Shown in pieces: positions 11,801-23,902 of a DNA stretch of 64,000 nt. The stretch lies in contig NC_037599.1 in assembly GCF_003073045.1 (NCBI RefSeq), forward strand, positions 16,904,055-16,968,054, written 5' to 3'. The notes beneath the pieces are model-generated. The model was not told the origin of the DNA. It saw only the letters and a list, made by a program, of their open reading frames with translations, and made no database searches. The stretch is from Pomacea canaliculata. Its lineage: Eukaryota > Mollusca > Gastropoda > Architaenioglossa > Ampullariidae. The stretch's first letter is position 1. Each line of letters starts with the position of its first letter. Both the position numbers and the translations under genes were made by a program.

Positions 11801-14459
11801 TTCTTGCTGGGCCACCTGGTACAGGCAAAAGCCTCTTGCTGCAGGTGATGGGTACAGAATGGCTGCGTCACGGCAACACTGTCCACATTGTGGTTACATG
11901 CAAGGAGAGCTATGCGGCATGCAGACTGCTGCATCATGAGCTGCAGATAGCGCTGAACAAATTCACGCCAACACAGCCAGCACCACCAGCGACATCCACC
12001 AGTGTACACCTCCATCGCTATGATTTTCACAAGAAGGAAGAAATAGAAAAAGCCGTGAGAGACTTGACACAGGCGGCTAGTGGAGGGCTACTGCACGTCA
12101 TCGCTGATGAAGTGGGGCCTGACTGGTAAATTGTTTTCAAAAGATATACTTAAACTGCAGATTTCTGTGACTTGCTATAATCCAAGAGTTAAGTAGGCGA
12201 GTCAAAAAGTGAAGTCTCATAGCCAAGCGTGTCATAGGGACAGTGAACGAACCTCTCTATCTAGCCCCGGATGTGTGTAGATGACCTGATGACTGCCGAT
12301 ACCAACGCTTAGTTTGCGAAATTTTCCGCTGTCTGTCTCGGCGAGCTTAAACCATGAATATGACGAAAGCTTTGTGCACACCAGCCTTGTTCTAGTAGCT
12401 AACTGGAAGAAATAGTCTGCAAGCAACTCAGAAGGCTAATAGGGAGAGTTAGAACACGGAGAAAGCGAAAAGAAGCAGAGAGATAAAAAGCGACGAAAAT
12501 CGTCGCAAAACTCAGGCGTCGTTTGAACTTGCGCAACAATAATACTGCAGCTGAAGGGGGTTCAGTGATAAGTGATTTGGTCATTTTATGAATTAAGTAA
12601 GTAGTATGAGTGGTATAAACGTTTAATTGTTTTCACCGATAGACAGTGTTTATATTCTCTGTTAAAATACTTGTCTGTGACAGGGGATGGCACTTCCGCA
12701 ATTTCTGCGACAAGCTGCTGATACAAATCCCTAAACTCCATTTCTGGGCGGCATGCTGTTACGATAGACACGCTCACAAGAGCTGGCAGGTGGAATACAT
12801 GACCCGCTCTCTTCGCTCTCCGCCCGTCGTCAGGCGGGAAATCGAGCTGGACGCGACAATTATCAAACTGAAGGATGTCAAACCGTATGATCAGGGTGAA
12901 GGACTTGAATATACAGACGGCCCGGGCGTAAAAACTGTGTATCATTACGGTGAGGGTCATTCACTGGGGTTCATCGAGGACTGCGTCAAGTGCGGTGAGG
13001 AGGTGGCCAGAATCCTGCACAGTCTCCGAGTCGATACTGCGGTGGTTTCAGGTAGGCAGTAAGTGGGATACACCAGTCTGTCAATGAACAGTTAAATACA
13101 TAATCAAATCAAATCAAACTTTATTGTCTGTCGAGGAAACCCAAGACAGAAATTTTTCTTTGCTCACCAACACATATATAATATGACGGGCACTCATACA
13201 GACATTTAAACACACACTCGCACCTAGATATTCTCACACACAAATAGATAACATTCACAGGCAGGGTGATGGCTGGTAATGGATGTCGGCACCCTCTTCT
13301 CTTCAGTCTGTGTTTGATTCCTCCTCTAGATCCTCTCAGTTTCTTTTATCTTTTCCCTCCTTTGCCGGAATGTCACTTGAATAGAAATCAAATCAAGTTG
13401 AAAACGTGAAGGACGAAAGTGAACTGGGTATCACAATATAACATTCTTTGGCAGATCCATCTCTGAGTCAGCTATGGTTTTGGATTGAATAGATCTGCTA
13501 GGTAGGGGCGACAGACTGATTCACAGAAGGTGATGTTGTCAGCCAGAGTCCTGATTGGCCTCAAATGTAGTTTGTTTCTGATATTGGTAGGGGCGACAGA
13601 TCCATTCACTGAAGCAAGGTGATTTTATCAGCCAGAGAGACCTGGTTGGCCTCATATATATATATTGTTTCTGATATATTCTCTAGATCAAACGAGTGTA
13701 AAACTAACGGTTGCGCCGCCATTTGTAATGGTCGCGGTTTGGCAAGAGCAAAATTCTCAAGTACAGGGACACTCACACACAGGAATACGATACCTCACAG
13801 TCAGACGTATTTCAGTACCACTTATGTCCATTCATGCACGAGTTGAAGGAACCAAAATTCCCGTAGAAATCCAAAACAAGTCAAAAACGTACAGAACGAA
13901 AGTGAGCCGGGGTCAAGCCACAGAGTAGCGTCCCCTGATTCCCAATAATGAATAAGTGAACAGAGCAAAAAAAAAAACTCTTTCTATGTGTGGTGTGAGT
14001 GTGCGTGAGAGAGAGAATAATATTTCTGACAAGAGGCATTGAATGTTCACAGCAAATATCACACCGACACCTACGCCAGGCGGCGCCACTACCAGCAGAA
14101 TTCGGTGGAGAGACGTGCTGGTGTTGTCTCGGGACCCTGTGAATGACAACTGGGGATTTCTGACCGGGCTGAGACAGACAAATGTTCCAGTGAAAGTGGT
14201 GACAACTGATGCTGATATTGACGATGTGGTCACAGCCAACAGTAAGGATGACGTGGTGTGGGTAGCAGATGGCGGTCAGATTCGTGGTCTGGAGAGACCG
14301 GTTATTGTGGCTCTGTGGAATGTTGTAAACACTTTCGTTCGACTTCACATCATTGCCCGATGTTCATCACAACTTGTGCGGGTCTCCCACTGCTCTGCCC
14401 CTGAAGAATCGAGCCAACAACACCAACAACAGCAGCAGCAGCAGCAGCAACAACAATAA
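8869..14459 (+). CDS. KH-like / NERD nuclease-like / SF1 helicase-like protein, plus-strand copy (5' end not found)
   Basis: Six exons are supported by homology to the minus-strand paralogue and matching splice phases: 8869-9035, 9440-10156, 10828-11027, 11638-12125, 12684-13051 and about 14053-14459. Exon 1 keeps DPNPSPVQ of the KH-like segment but is otherwise diverged. Exon 2 holds the NERD/PD-(D/E)XK-like core: GEPCY, then EGDFDML, then FVIFEVK, giving the usual D...ExK metal site. Exon 4 has Walker A GPPGTGKS and a Walker B-like LLHVIADE. Exons 5 and 6 form the C-terminal helicase half, with QIRGLERPVIV and a motif VI-like IIARCSSQLVRVS. The protein ends in a CAG/CAA-encoded polyglutamine run absent from the other copy. 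Inside exon 4 the frame of FCGPATTVTV is two bases out of step with RRCLKTL, so this copy is frame-broken or contains a sequence error. The last acceptor is ambiguous (14053, or about 14083). The nuclease and helicase roles follow from motifs; biological function is unknown, and a role in nucleic-acid defence is possible. Confidence 0.75.
10540..10740. repeat. possible SINE-like insertion in an intron of the plus-strand gene
   Basis: An A-rich 'gataaaagataaaaagataaag' type stretch is followed by 'tgtggccctgtggtcatagg', which resembles a degenerate Pol III A box. No clear B box follows. The call is weak. Confidence 0.2.
13095..13145 (-). mobile_element. 3' tail of a non-LTR retroelement
   Basis: On the minus strand this reads 'gacaataaagtttgattt' followed by repeats of TTTGA. 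Such a tail is typical of the 3' ends of LINEs and their dependent SINEs in invertebrates. The body of the element would extend to higher coordinates, but I cannot delimit it. Confidence 0.4.
13501..13674. repeat. two-copy tandem repeat, 85-bp period
   Basis: Both units start 'ggtaggggcgacaga' (13501 and 13586). Both contain 'tcagccagag', 'ttggcctca' and end with 'ttgtttctgata'. The repeat lies in the last intron of the plus-strand NERD-helicase gene. No function is evident. Confidence 0.7.
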
Positions 14460-16740
14460 CAACCTATAAAGTTCAGCATCATGACCAAGATATATATTTT
14501 TAAGTTCTGCTGAAATCTGTCAACCATCCAAGGTCAACTAAACTTAAGAAAAGGGGAAAGCTACATAAAATTTACCAGGAATGTCCAGAAGCTAAAAAAA
14601 AAAATTGCAAAATGTACCGTCGATCGCCAGTTTCATCCAGACGTGAGGTAATCTGATCAATGATTGTGATTACATAATATAATCACAATGTTGTTTTCTT
14701 ATTACCAGACGTCTATTGCTACAGTCAAACCTAGTTGCGTGTCATATTTGTTGAGGTTGTTTTTGGACTGGATGATCGCTACATCAGTTATCCTTAAAAT
14801 GTCAGCCTTTGATACCCCCGTAAAGTTCACCGTTTAACAGCGACTTTTGTATTGAGGAGTAATTACAGTGATAATTAAAGTTCCACGTGTTTACATTGTG
14901 GATGGCTAGTGACTGCACCTCTTACAGCTCTAGCTTTCAAAGCCAACTTGAAGTGACGTAGCCCTGAAATGTCTGTAACGTGATTATCTTGCCATCAAGT
15001 TTCAGATGACTTTACTGGTTATAGCTTCTTGCTTTTTGTGTGATTTTCTTTTTCTTTTTTTTTTAAAGTTTGGATAAATCTTTGTAGAGGTTACCATTCC
15101 ATCGCTACTTTATTACATGTACAAATCAAAATATCAAGCTGAACTTATGTTGGCGTTATGCAGAACATCTTTGTTAAAGTAATGTAAATAGTCATTTTTT
15201 TGTGATACATTAACAAATGTAAGAATTTATACTTGTCTTTGGCCAAGGTACATGTAGATGAAATATAAAAAAAAACCCACACTTTTTGGAGTAAAGAACC
15301 TTTTTTTATTCAACAGTTAGAGTCAAACTCAGCTCATAGCAAATACTAACACCAAAGAAACGCAAACTTCATGGCAAGGCTTCCTTATCTATCACTAAAA
15401 ACTGAAGGTAACTCAAACTTTAGTCACAAGAGGGAGATCACCACAGACGCCACCTCACACCTACACCTGTGAACTGACCTGCATTATCAAGGTTGACTGT
15501 TGAATCTGTTCTAGGAGCATGATTTGCCTCAGATTTGCCTGTGGTTGATGTTTACCGTCAGGTGAGGAAAACAAGCTGGTCAGTGGTCACAGGGAGCTTG
15601 CTGGTCGGAGAGCTCATTACTCAGTGCTCATTGTCTCCCTTGACCTGCAGCGGCTTGTCATGTGAAGGGGAGTGAAGTCAGCGACTGACGGTTGCTGTGA
15701 GTTTTGTTCACGAGTCTGATACTTGCCACAGTAACATACATGAAATCTGGTTACATAGTGTTCACAGAGGAATAAATAAAATACAGGAAATATTACAGAT
15801 CACATCACCCACATGAAGATAGGTATAAATAAGATCTCAAGTTTCTTGCAGACATGAGTAGATCATGGCGGAAAAGCGTGAAGGTAGCTTGGTAAGCTGT
15901 GAACAAGTAGACAATGAACTTTAGTCTGGGAACCTCACACTGAAAGATCGTGCATCAACAATTATTCAGAATCTTGCAGAACAGATTCGTTAAAACCCAC
16001 TCAGTGTAAACCAGAATGTGAAAAAAGCCTTTACCAGTAATAACACAAGACCGAAAGATGTGGTGGCATGAAAAAAAAGGCCACACACACACACACACAC
16101 ACTCACACACACGACAGCACAAATTCATAATTATCATTATATTAAATTAATTTAATTAGTACTAGCAAATTTAGAAATGTCACAGCTCAAGATACAACCT
16201 TGAAACCTGTACAACTATCACATTTAGCAGTCAAAATACCCATAAAAACTTTCATAATTATTTATATCTTGGTAAGGCTAAACTAAGTGCAAACTTATTT
16301 TCAACTGGTGCAATGATTTTGAAGTTAGCGACTCCCTACGAGATACAAACCATAAAACATCGCAACTCTCATCAACGACTAGCGAGGACGTCAACACCTT
16401 GTTCGCAGCGCCACAGTATGGCAACGTGTGCTCAAAACTGTGGCCTTCATTGAGAACTGTGAGGTCAATCTATCTTAGCCCTTAGTGGAAAAATAATCCC
16501 AGCACATTTATGTGACACATTAATGATGATGATGGGGCCTGTTAAGAGTGGGCTTGAGAGAAACTTTGATCGTAAAGGTAAAGGTTGTTCCATGACCTTT
16601 TCTTAGGAGGTTATGTTGTTAGAGACTTTACTTTTCTCGTGGTCAGCTTTACATGAGCATCTACTTTCCCTCGCTGTCTTCTCTTCCCTATCCCGCTTTG
16701 GAATCAGGAACCCATTCCCGCCAGCTGAGTAGACTGGAGG
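14460..16740. other. intergenic spacer between the two convergent genes
   Basis: The 3' ends of the two genes face each other here. A (CA)n tract lies at about 16080-16115. I see no coding exon and no clear canonical polyadenylation signal next to either stop codon. Confidence 0.4.
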
Positions 16741-16828
16741 GAAGTGAGCTGCGCTACACGGGTATCGAACCATGTTGACTACTCAGTTTGGACACCAGTG
16801 ATCTAACCACGCGGCCACCCGCTGCCCC
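16560..16828 (-). mobile_element. tRNA-derived SINE
   Basis: On the minus strand the head (16828-16752) has a Pol III A box (GTGGCCGCGTGGTTAG) and, about 45 bases later, a B box (GGTTCGATACC). That is the internal promoter of a tRNA-derived SINE. A tRNA-unrelated body follows (tgattccaaagcggg and onward). It is not a tRNA gene: the clover-leaf is not preserved. Confidence 0.7.
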
Positions 16829-17023
16829 GTGAAATCTCGTTTGGTTAGTGCACTGGTAGAATGATCTTGATTATTATTAGAGAAATCACCATGATACATG
16901 ATACAAGAAGCTAATAATAAGTGAACAAATACAAATAAGTTAGTACATTGTAGTGTTCGCATGCCCATGTGACGTATGTTCTTTTAATGCCGAAAGATGA
17001 AAACGAGAGTCTTGTTGACGAAG

Positions 17024-20000
17024 CTAACGAGGGGAGACGATGACAAGCTGTGACGTACAGCGGGACATGTGGTGAAGACGAGCTGACACCCCCTCGCCCA
17101 GACACACGATGACTTTTCTCTCCAGACCCCGCACGTCGTCTCCACGCGCCAGCCACACCACGTCACTACGGGCCGTGGCCACGTCCTCGATGTCGTCCTT
17201 CTTCGTCACCACCCGCACGTGGAAGCCGAAGTCTCGCAGCCCCTTCAGCACGCGCACGCTGCTGGTGTCGCTGACGTCACGGAAAGAACACAGCACCAGC
17301 ACGTCCTTGGACATCAGGCTGCTCCCTGTTAACAGTCCACAACATTTTCTTTGTGAATTCCTGGTGAAAAAGACTTGTTTATCAAGTGTCTATGTGTATG
17401 AGTGTTTATGAGTGTCTGAAGCAACTCGAAGCAAATTTGAGAAGAGTTGGACACACCTACCATCAACACCAACCCGGAGCTCGCGAAGTATTCTGGCCAC
17501 TCCCTGTCCGCACTGGACACAGGTTAGTGGCGATGACCCAGAGTGACCCCGACCTCGGTGGTACAGATTGCGCACAGGGGGACCGTCCGTGTGGTCGGGA
17601 ACTTCCCGCTCGCTGTAGTCCCTCACCAGGCGGTCCACGACGATCTGCCCCGCCACCTTCACCTCCCTGACCACGGCTGGCGGGGAGCGGAGGGGTCTGG
17701 TCAGATACTCCAGCTGCCAGTCGGAGGAGACGTGTTCACTGTAACAGCTTGCCGCCCACAGGTGAAGATTGGGAACCTGCGTCAGCAGCTTGTCGCACAT
17801 CATCCGGAACTTGTCGGAGCTTTGGGAAACAACAGCGGGAACAGAGACGAGTGTTGAATTTTGTCTTCTAGTACTGATGTTTGTAGTACAGAAACAAAGA
17901 TCAGACATTTTTAAATAACATTATTTAAATTAACTGCTTTGCTTGCTGCCAGCTGGGTGCACCAGCAGTTTACATGCCAAACAACTTACATCATCCCCGC
18001 TTCATCAACGATGACGTACAACGTTTCTTCCAGCGCAGCTTTCGTCAAGTCCCTGACAACCTCCTCCACGTCCTCCTTGGCCAAGTCGAACTGCAGCAAG
18101 TGTAGTCGGTCAGGGTTAGCCCGTCCTCTCAAACGAGTGCTTACGGTCTGCTGCAGAACGTGCAGCAGCATGCAGCACGCGGCACGGCTCTCCTCCCACG
18201 TACTCACGACGTAGACGTGGTGGCCACGTCGCAGCCATTCTGTGCCCATCAGCTGCAGTACCACGGTCTTGCCCGTGCCCGGCGGTCCGGATAGAAAAAC
18301 TCTGGGAGGCGCCGTGTTGAGCAGGAGGACCTGCTCCGGGAAGAGGGTTATCTGGGCGTAGCACTCTCCTGTCAGGGACACGGCCTGAGCCAGGGTCTTG
18401 ACACAGCGACGTGGGGTATATGCAGGGCACTGTCACCGTGGTCGCTGGACCGCAGAACCTGTTGCAACAAAATGTAAGACACACGAACTCAGTTTAGCAA
18501 TGATGCTAGTTAACATGAGCTTTCTGCATTCTAATCATTCATTATTCTATAAATTAAGGAGCTGAGACTACCTAGCCACCAGTTTCTTGTAAATCTCCGA
18601 GGTCATGTGACTGTCAGGCCCAGGACTAGTCACACGGTGCTGCCACCACTCCCCGAGTTCCCGCAGCACATCGTCATTGACATCACTTGGTGTGTCAGGG
18701 TTAGACAGCTGGTCCGAGCACAGACACAGTCTAGTCAAGGCAGTGGGGTCCACTGTGCCCAAACATCGACACAGCTCCTGAAAATGTAACACACACTCTT
18801 CAGACTTAAAGCAAGATGGCGATGGAGCAAAAGACTGATACAATTATTGTTTTAAAAGCATAGTTCATCTCTAATTTCGAAATTATTAGAAGAGTTCCTT
18901 AAAACATCTCAGAAAACGCTAAGAAGCGAGAAACGATGACATTATTTTGTTTTCACAAACCGTTATTACACTACAGGATAATCCTCTCACCTGAGTGAGT
19001 TGTGGGTCGCTAGCGATGGCCTGTTGCACCTGTGTGGCCGTGAGGTTAGGAAACGCCATCGTCTTGGTGATACGCAGGTGGGGATCGATGTCGGACACCA
19101 GGTGGGACAACATGGTCTCCGCCTTGTCCAGCTGTGACACCGCCTGCTTGAGCTTATTGCCAATGCTCTCATGTAGCTCCTGCTCTGTCATGTGAGAAAC
19201 TTTTTCTCCGATAGCCTTCACCTCGCAGACGACAAAGCCATACTCTCGGTGAATAAGAATAATATCGAAGTCGCCATATTTCCATTGCCGGGGTTTGTCT
19301 GCAGGGAGAGTTTTAGGCAAAGGCATTTGAGCAGCTGCAGCAGAATAACAAGGTTCCCCCAGGTAGTCTCCGAACTGAAGCTGGGTCAATGCAACCAAAG
19401 TTTCATTGTTTTTGTTGGCCATTTCTCGCAAACAGAGGAAAACCCGCTGCATGGCGCCATCATCTCTGACGTCACTTTGCTGGACAGGAGAAGGTCGAGG
19501 AGTGGGAACCTGGTCGGAGGTGGGTGATCGTTTTGATGACCGAGTGTCCTGAGTGGCATTGGTAGGCGCTTCTTGGAGGACGAGGACGTCCATGCTAGCA
19601 ACTATCTCCCTGGTCATCGGCACTCGGTTGACGTAGACAGGAGGCAAGAAGTAGGCGGAGGAGTCGAGATCAGGAAACGCCTCCAGAACCCATTCAAGCC
19701 AGAAAGCTTCAGCTTGGGCTGTGATCATCTCCTGTGCCAATATCTTGTATGTGTAAATACATGTGCTGTCATTCTACAATAACAATTACAATAATGATAA
19801 TAATAACCGTTTGAATTCTCATTATTTCCTGCAGCAGTCAGATGGGTGGATGGGTGGCCGGTTGATGAAGTACATGAAAAAAAAAATATAAAGTGAATTA
19901 GTGGCTGGTTTACTTCTTCTGTCTCCGCCCTACCTACCTGAGCACCTGTGGTTCGGTTGATGAGCCTGACTGTGTCCTCGATTTGACTGCGAGAGCCTCT

Positions 20001-22086
20001 GATGACGACGATCTTCGTGCCCTGCACGGGTGAGGGGTCAGGGTCCAGCTGTACCTGGGCGCCTGTTTTCTTTTGGATCTCTTCTAATGGTGATGGATTT
20101 CCTTCTTTTCAATAATAAAAAAATGTGATGAAAAAGATTTAAATAAATTAAAATAGTAACATTTTCAACAAAGTCTATAAAGTTTGTAAAGTATATAAAC
20201 ACCGCAATGCTGGTAATAAACAGTTGCCAATGAAAAATCTTTTACAAGGCTGGCCACAAGTGTTTGTAGATTAGAAAAAAAACAGATGTAAGACAGACAC
20301 ACCTGAGGTTGTAAGAAGAGCGGCTTCTTTATCTGTCACTGCATGCTTGTAGCATTCTTGGTGATTATCTCCTACGGTAGATGGCGGCTGTGCACCTTCC
20401 CGAGTTTCCCGTCTTGACAAACCCAAGGCCTAAAGTCAGGACAAAAAAAGTTGCACGGAACTTATTCATTACATGTACTCTCTAAATTTTCCTGTTCAGT
20501 GTTGCGTATAGTCTGGTCGGCATTGACAGCGGAAGAGTGTTTCACTATACACCATTGTATTTACGAGAAAAATGGATTTGACTCATCCGGACACTGTCCC
20601 AACATGACCAAGGGAAGAAAAATGAGAAAAAACAGGAATCAGATGATGATGGTGATGGCTGGACGATGATCGGATGATAGATGATGGTTTGATGATGGTG
20701 GGGATGGATGGATGACAGTGGTGGATAGATGGATGGATGATGGTGGTGTGACTTACTAAAATAGTTTTTGATTATATACAATAATTTCATGCATTAAAAA
20801 TGAAAGATCTATATTTTCTAAGCCACTCTTCACTCAAATTTTTTTTTAATGGAGGGTGTAGAGGGTACATTGTTATGTCCCTGTTCTGACCCTGAAGGAG
20901 GCAAGAACTATGATGAGTGGCGTTCTCTCGATGACTGCCTATCAATACACATCATACTAGACATTTAACACAGACTAAATGACTAATGTTTATATGTCTT
21001 GCATCGAATACATTAGCTCTTCCATTACATATCGATTATTTATTTCCTACAATCTAATTTATTAATACATTTAATAGAAAAGATTTGGCAAAACAGATAT
21101 CTCAAATACACTCAAATAAGTGTCATAGCTCAGCATACAATTTTTTCATGTGTAACAAGAATGTTTTCATCCACAAAGAAGGAGCTTTCAAACTTTGTCA
21201 TTATCTTTAAGACATTTTTCTTTAAAGACTTCAAGGAAATTGAAGGCTAGTTACATTTGCTTAGAAGAGTTTAGATAATCATGACTTAACATGAGACTGT
21301 GTGGTAGTAAGAATGAGAGAGAGAGAGAGAGAGCACCATTGCAAAACAATTGCTAAATTATAAAAGTGTATGGCATCATTTTAACATCCTTTTAAAAATG
21401 TTTCTGATGTACTACATCTTAGACATCAGGCATTCACTGGCATCCTTAGACTGACATCATATGCTCCATTCTGACATCTTGATGGTGCATCCTTGGTTCA
21501 CAATGCCAGCTGTCTACATTTCTACAAGTTTCATTGAAAGATTCATTTATTCACTGTTATCTGATTAGACTGGGTTAACTCTCACAGTGCTGTGAACTTT
21601 AATGAGCATGTGAACAAAGCTGTGAGATCAGACTGTCAATGAAGTAAGAGAACAGAAGATACAGCAGAATGGTGCAAGAAAATGGAGATGAAAGAATTAG
21701 TTAATGCATGGGATGTATACTACAGTTTATATATACATGAATATAGTTATTTACTTTTCAAAATTGTTTGTGCATAATTGCTTAATTTGGTCCGAAAATT
21801 AGTACAGGAAAATAATAAAGTATGCAGGCTTTCTGCAATAAATGACATTTAAGAACGTTGGTAATGACTGCTGCTACCTGTGCACTGAGAGAAAGTTTTG
21901 TTATCATGATGTCTAACATATTTATAACATTCCACACTAGCCCACCACATTTGTGACATGCTGTAATATTTCTTTAATGTTTAAATTATGAGACAGCGGC
22001 TTGTTGAATGCAGGACACACGTGTGACACATTGGCTGGTGACAAAAGTCTCACCTGTTTAGGGGCAGAGGATGGAGCCCCGGACAT
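17024..22086 (-). CDS. KH-like / NERD nuclease-like / SF1 helicase-like protein, minus-strand copy
   Basis: Eight exons on the minus strand: 22086-22054, 20429-20303, 20101-19938, 19743-18991, 18777-18572, 18458-17990, 17819-17461 and 17325-17024, about 803 codons. The start ATG at 22086 has a strong context (GCCGCCATG), and exon 1 encodes MSGAPSSAPKQ. Exon 3 is a KH-like segment (EEIQKKTGAQVQLD, then IVVIRGSRSQIEDTVRLI) that lacks a visible GXXG loop. Exon 4 carries GEPCY, then GDFDIILI, then FVVCEVK at about residues 265-284, the D...ExK site of the NERD/PD-(D/E)XK group. Exon 6 has Walker A GPPGTGKT and Walker B-like LYVIVDEAG. Exons 7 and 8 have SRSPP-like segments, DVRGLERKVIV and SRCTSQLVIV, like motifs V and VI of UvrD/AAA_12 helicases. 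All junctions are phase-consistent. The one problem is exon 6: between FCGPATTVTVPCI and RRCVKTL the frame is off by one base. No signal peptide is seen, so it is probably intracellular. Confidence 0.8.
20641..20755. repeat. GAT/GGAT-rich microsatellite
   Basis: Imperfect GATG, GGATG and TGATGG repeats lie in intron 1 of the minus-strand NERD-helicase gene. Antisense open frames here are repeat artefacts. Confidence 0.8.
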
Positions 22087-22435
22087 GGCGGCAGTTGCTA
22101 ACGTGGATCAGACTTTTTTTTCTCTGTCATCCGATTTTTTTAAGCCCAAGCTCTCCTCAAAGGCTGGAGAGACACCTGCACCACCAAATCCAACATTTCT
22201 TTTACTTATTGTGCTTTAACCAAATAATCTATTCATACCATGATGGTTACAAATGCTAGTTCAGAATTAGTACACCTTCATCTGAACTACTTATATAGTT
22301 GTCTAACTTAAATTTAATTACAGATGTACGTGATTTCGAACAAACAGTATGTACAACCTACACTCAATTTTCAACTCTATCCTTGATTATTAAAGAAAGC
22401 AGCTGCAGATGATTTCTCATAGAATCACTAGTTAG

Positions 22436-22542
22436 AAATCTTACTACAAAGGACCAAAAACTGTTTACCTTTTTCAAACCAAATAGTCATTTTTATAGGT
22501 TTGAAGAAAGTAAACAGTTTTTGGTCCTGTGTAGTAAGATTT
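22436..22542. mobile_element. near-perfect palindrome (45-bp arms, 17-bp loop), foldback/MITE-like
   Basis: The left arm 22436-22480 begins 'aaatcttactaca' and contains 'ggaccaaaaactgtttac'. The right arm 22498-22542 is its reverse complement with only a few mismatches. The loop is 22481-22497. It would form a long hairpin in RNA or single-stranded DNA. The length fits a miniature inverted-repeat transposon, but no target-site duplication is clear. It sits just upstream of the first exon of the minus-strand NERD-helicase gene. Confidence 0.75.
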
Positions 22543-22559
22543 GTAACCAACTTAGTGTC

Positions 22560-23900
22560 AGTGACAGAGTTTGCTAATCATTATGAACAGTCCATTTTAT
22601 ACCACAAAGGTTCTGCTTTTAATTTACAGAAAATAGCTTTATAGAGAAAAACAATAATTTGCTTTCGAACAGAAAGATCTGTAGTTTATGGAAATAAAAA
22701 AATAGATACAAATGTATACAACAATACAGACTAGTATATTACATACCGCGTTGATCATTCATATTGTTTATTTTTTCAAATCGTGTCTTATCTCCATAAG
22801 GGTATAATCCTTAATAGAAATAATGAGAATAAACCTTTATTTACAACTATAACAACACACTACAGGGCGGCCTGATTTAAGAAGCTGGACATCATTTGCA
22901 ATTCACACGAGGAAGGTTACACTCCAGCTCCCACGGTTCTCATTCGCACGTTTCTTGTTTTGTTTTGAATCGATCTTGCTGTTGTTACGAGTACAGAGCT
23001 ACTTTCGCTTTCCCTCCGAGTGAGCATCGAGCTTCCCAGAACCGTGACGTGGAAGTGGGTCAAATGGCGGACAACTGACTGCTGTAGACAGTAGACTGAA
23101 TATTTTAAACTAGAAGGAGAAAGAGAAAGATTAAAAAAAAAGGCTAAAACCCTTTTCACTTCTTACATTGATTTTGTAATAAAGAGGTGAAGGCTTCACA
23201 GATAAATCTTAAACCTTAAAAAATGAAAATCTTGGTACATGTGTGACGTGGACTACTAAATAACAGTACTGACCTGTTTGATGATTCATAGCACCTTCTC
23301 AAGGTAGCAGTAGTCCTGCTCACACCCCGATGTGGAAGACAGCATCTCAGTGTAGATGACATTCATACCGTTGATTTCTGGTTTTCGCCAGGACAGGTGA
23401 TGACACCCTTGTAGCTTCTCCTCTTCATCAAAGCGTTTTTATGAAGGTTGGTGACAGCACAGTGTTGTTACCCAACCCCCAAACGTCACACCCCCGAAGG
23501 TGGGTATATTACCAGGTGTGCGTAGGATTGATCCCCCAGTCCCCGACCTGTTGTCAGTGCAACTGGGCCACCCTTTCAACTGATAAAGTCGGGGGTTGAA
23601 TCAGTCAGCAGCAACTGTGCGCTCGATCAGGTGACTACTGCACGCATGAGTGCTGCTGGTGGATGTCATAGCAAATGTTGCTGTGTAAGCTTTACTTAGA
23701 TTATGATAATGACATCGGACATCACACAAATGCCGCAGAATGATAGGTCTAAGGTCACGTGGTACAATGTTTGCACCGTCCTATTGAGGCGATAGCGGGG
23801 AATATCGATACATAGAACCACTTTCTACTAGAAGGAGTCTAACAGGGTATTTCTAGTGTAATAAGGGGCGGTGGTGTTATCTTTCCTTAGTTTAAATATT
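22560..23900. other. intergenic, no supported gene
   Basis: Upstream of the minus-strand NERD-helicase gene. A tRNA B-box-like 'gggggttgaatc' near 23590 has no matching A box. I see no exon here. Confidence 0.35.
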
Positions 23901-23902
23901 AC

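Noticed and set aside
13881..14348. 155-codon minus-strand open frame
   Set aside because: It is antisense to the last exon of the plus-strand NERD-helicase gene, whose sense frame is conserved with its paralogue.
16752..16828. tRNA gene on the minus strand
   Set aside because: A and B boxes are present but the acceptor stem and clover-leaf do not form; a SINE head is the better reading.
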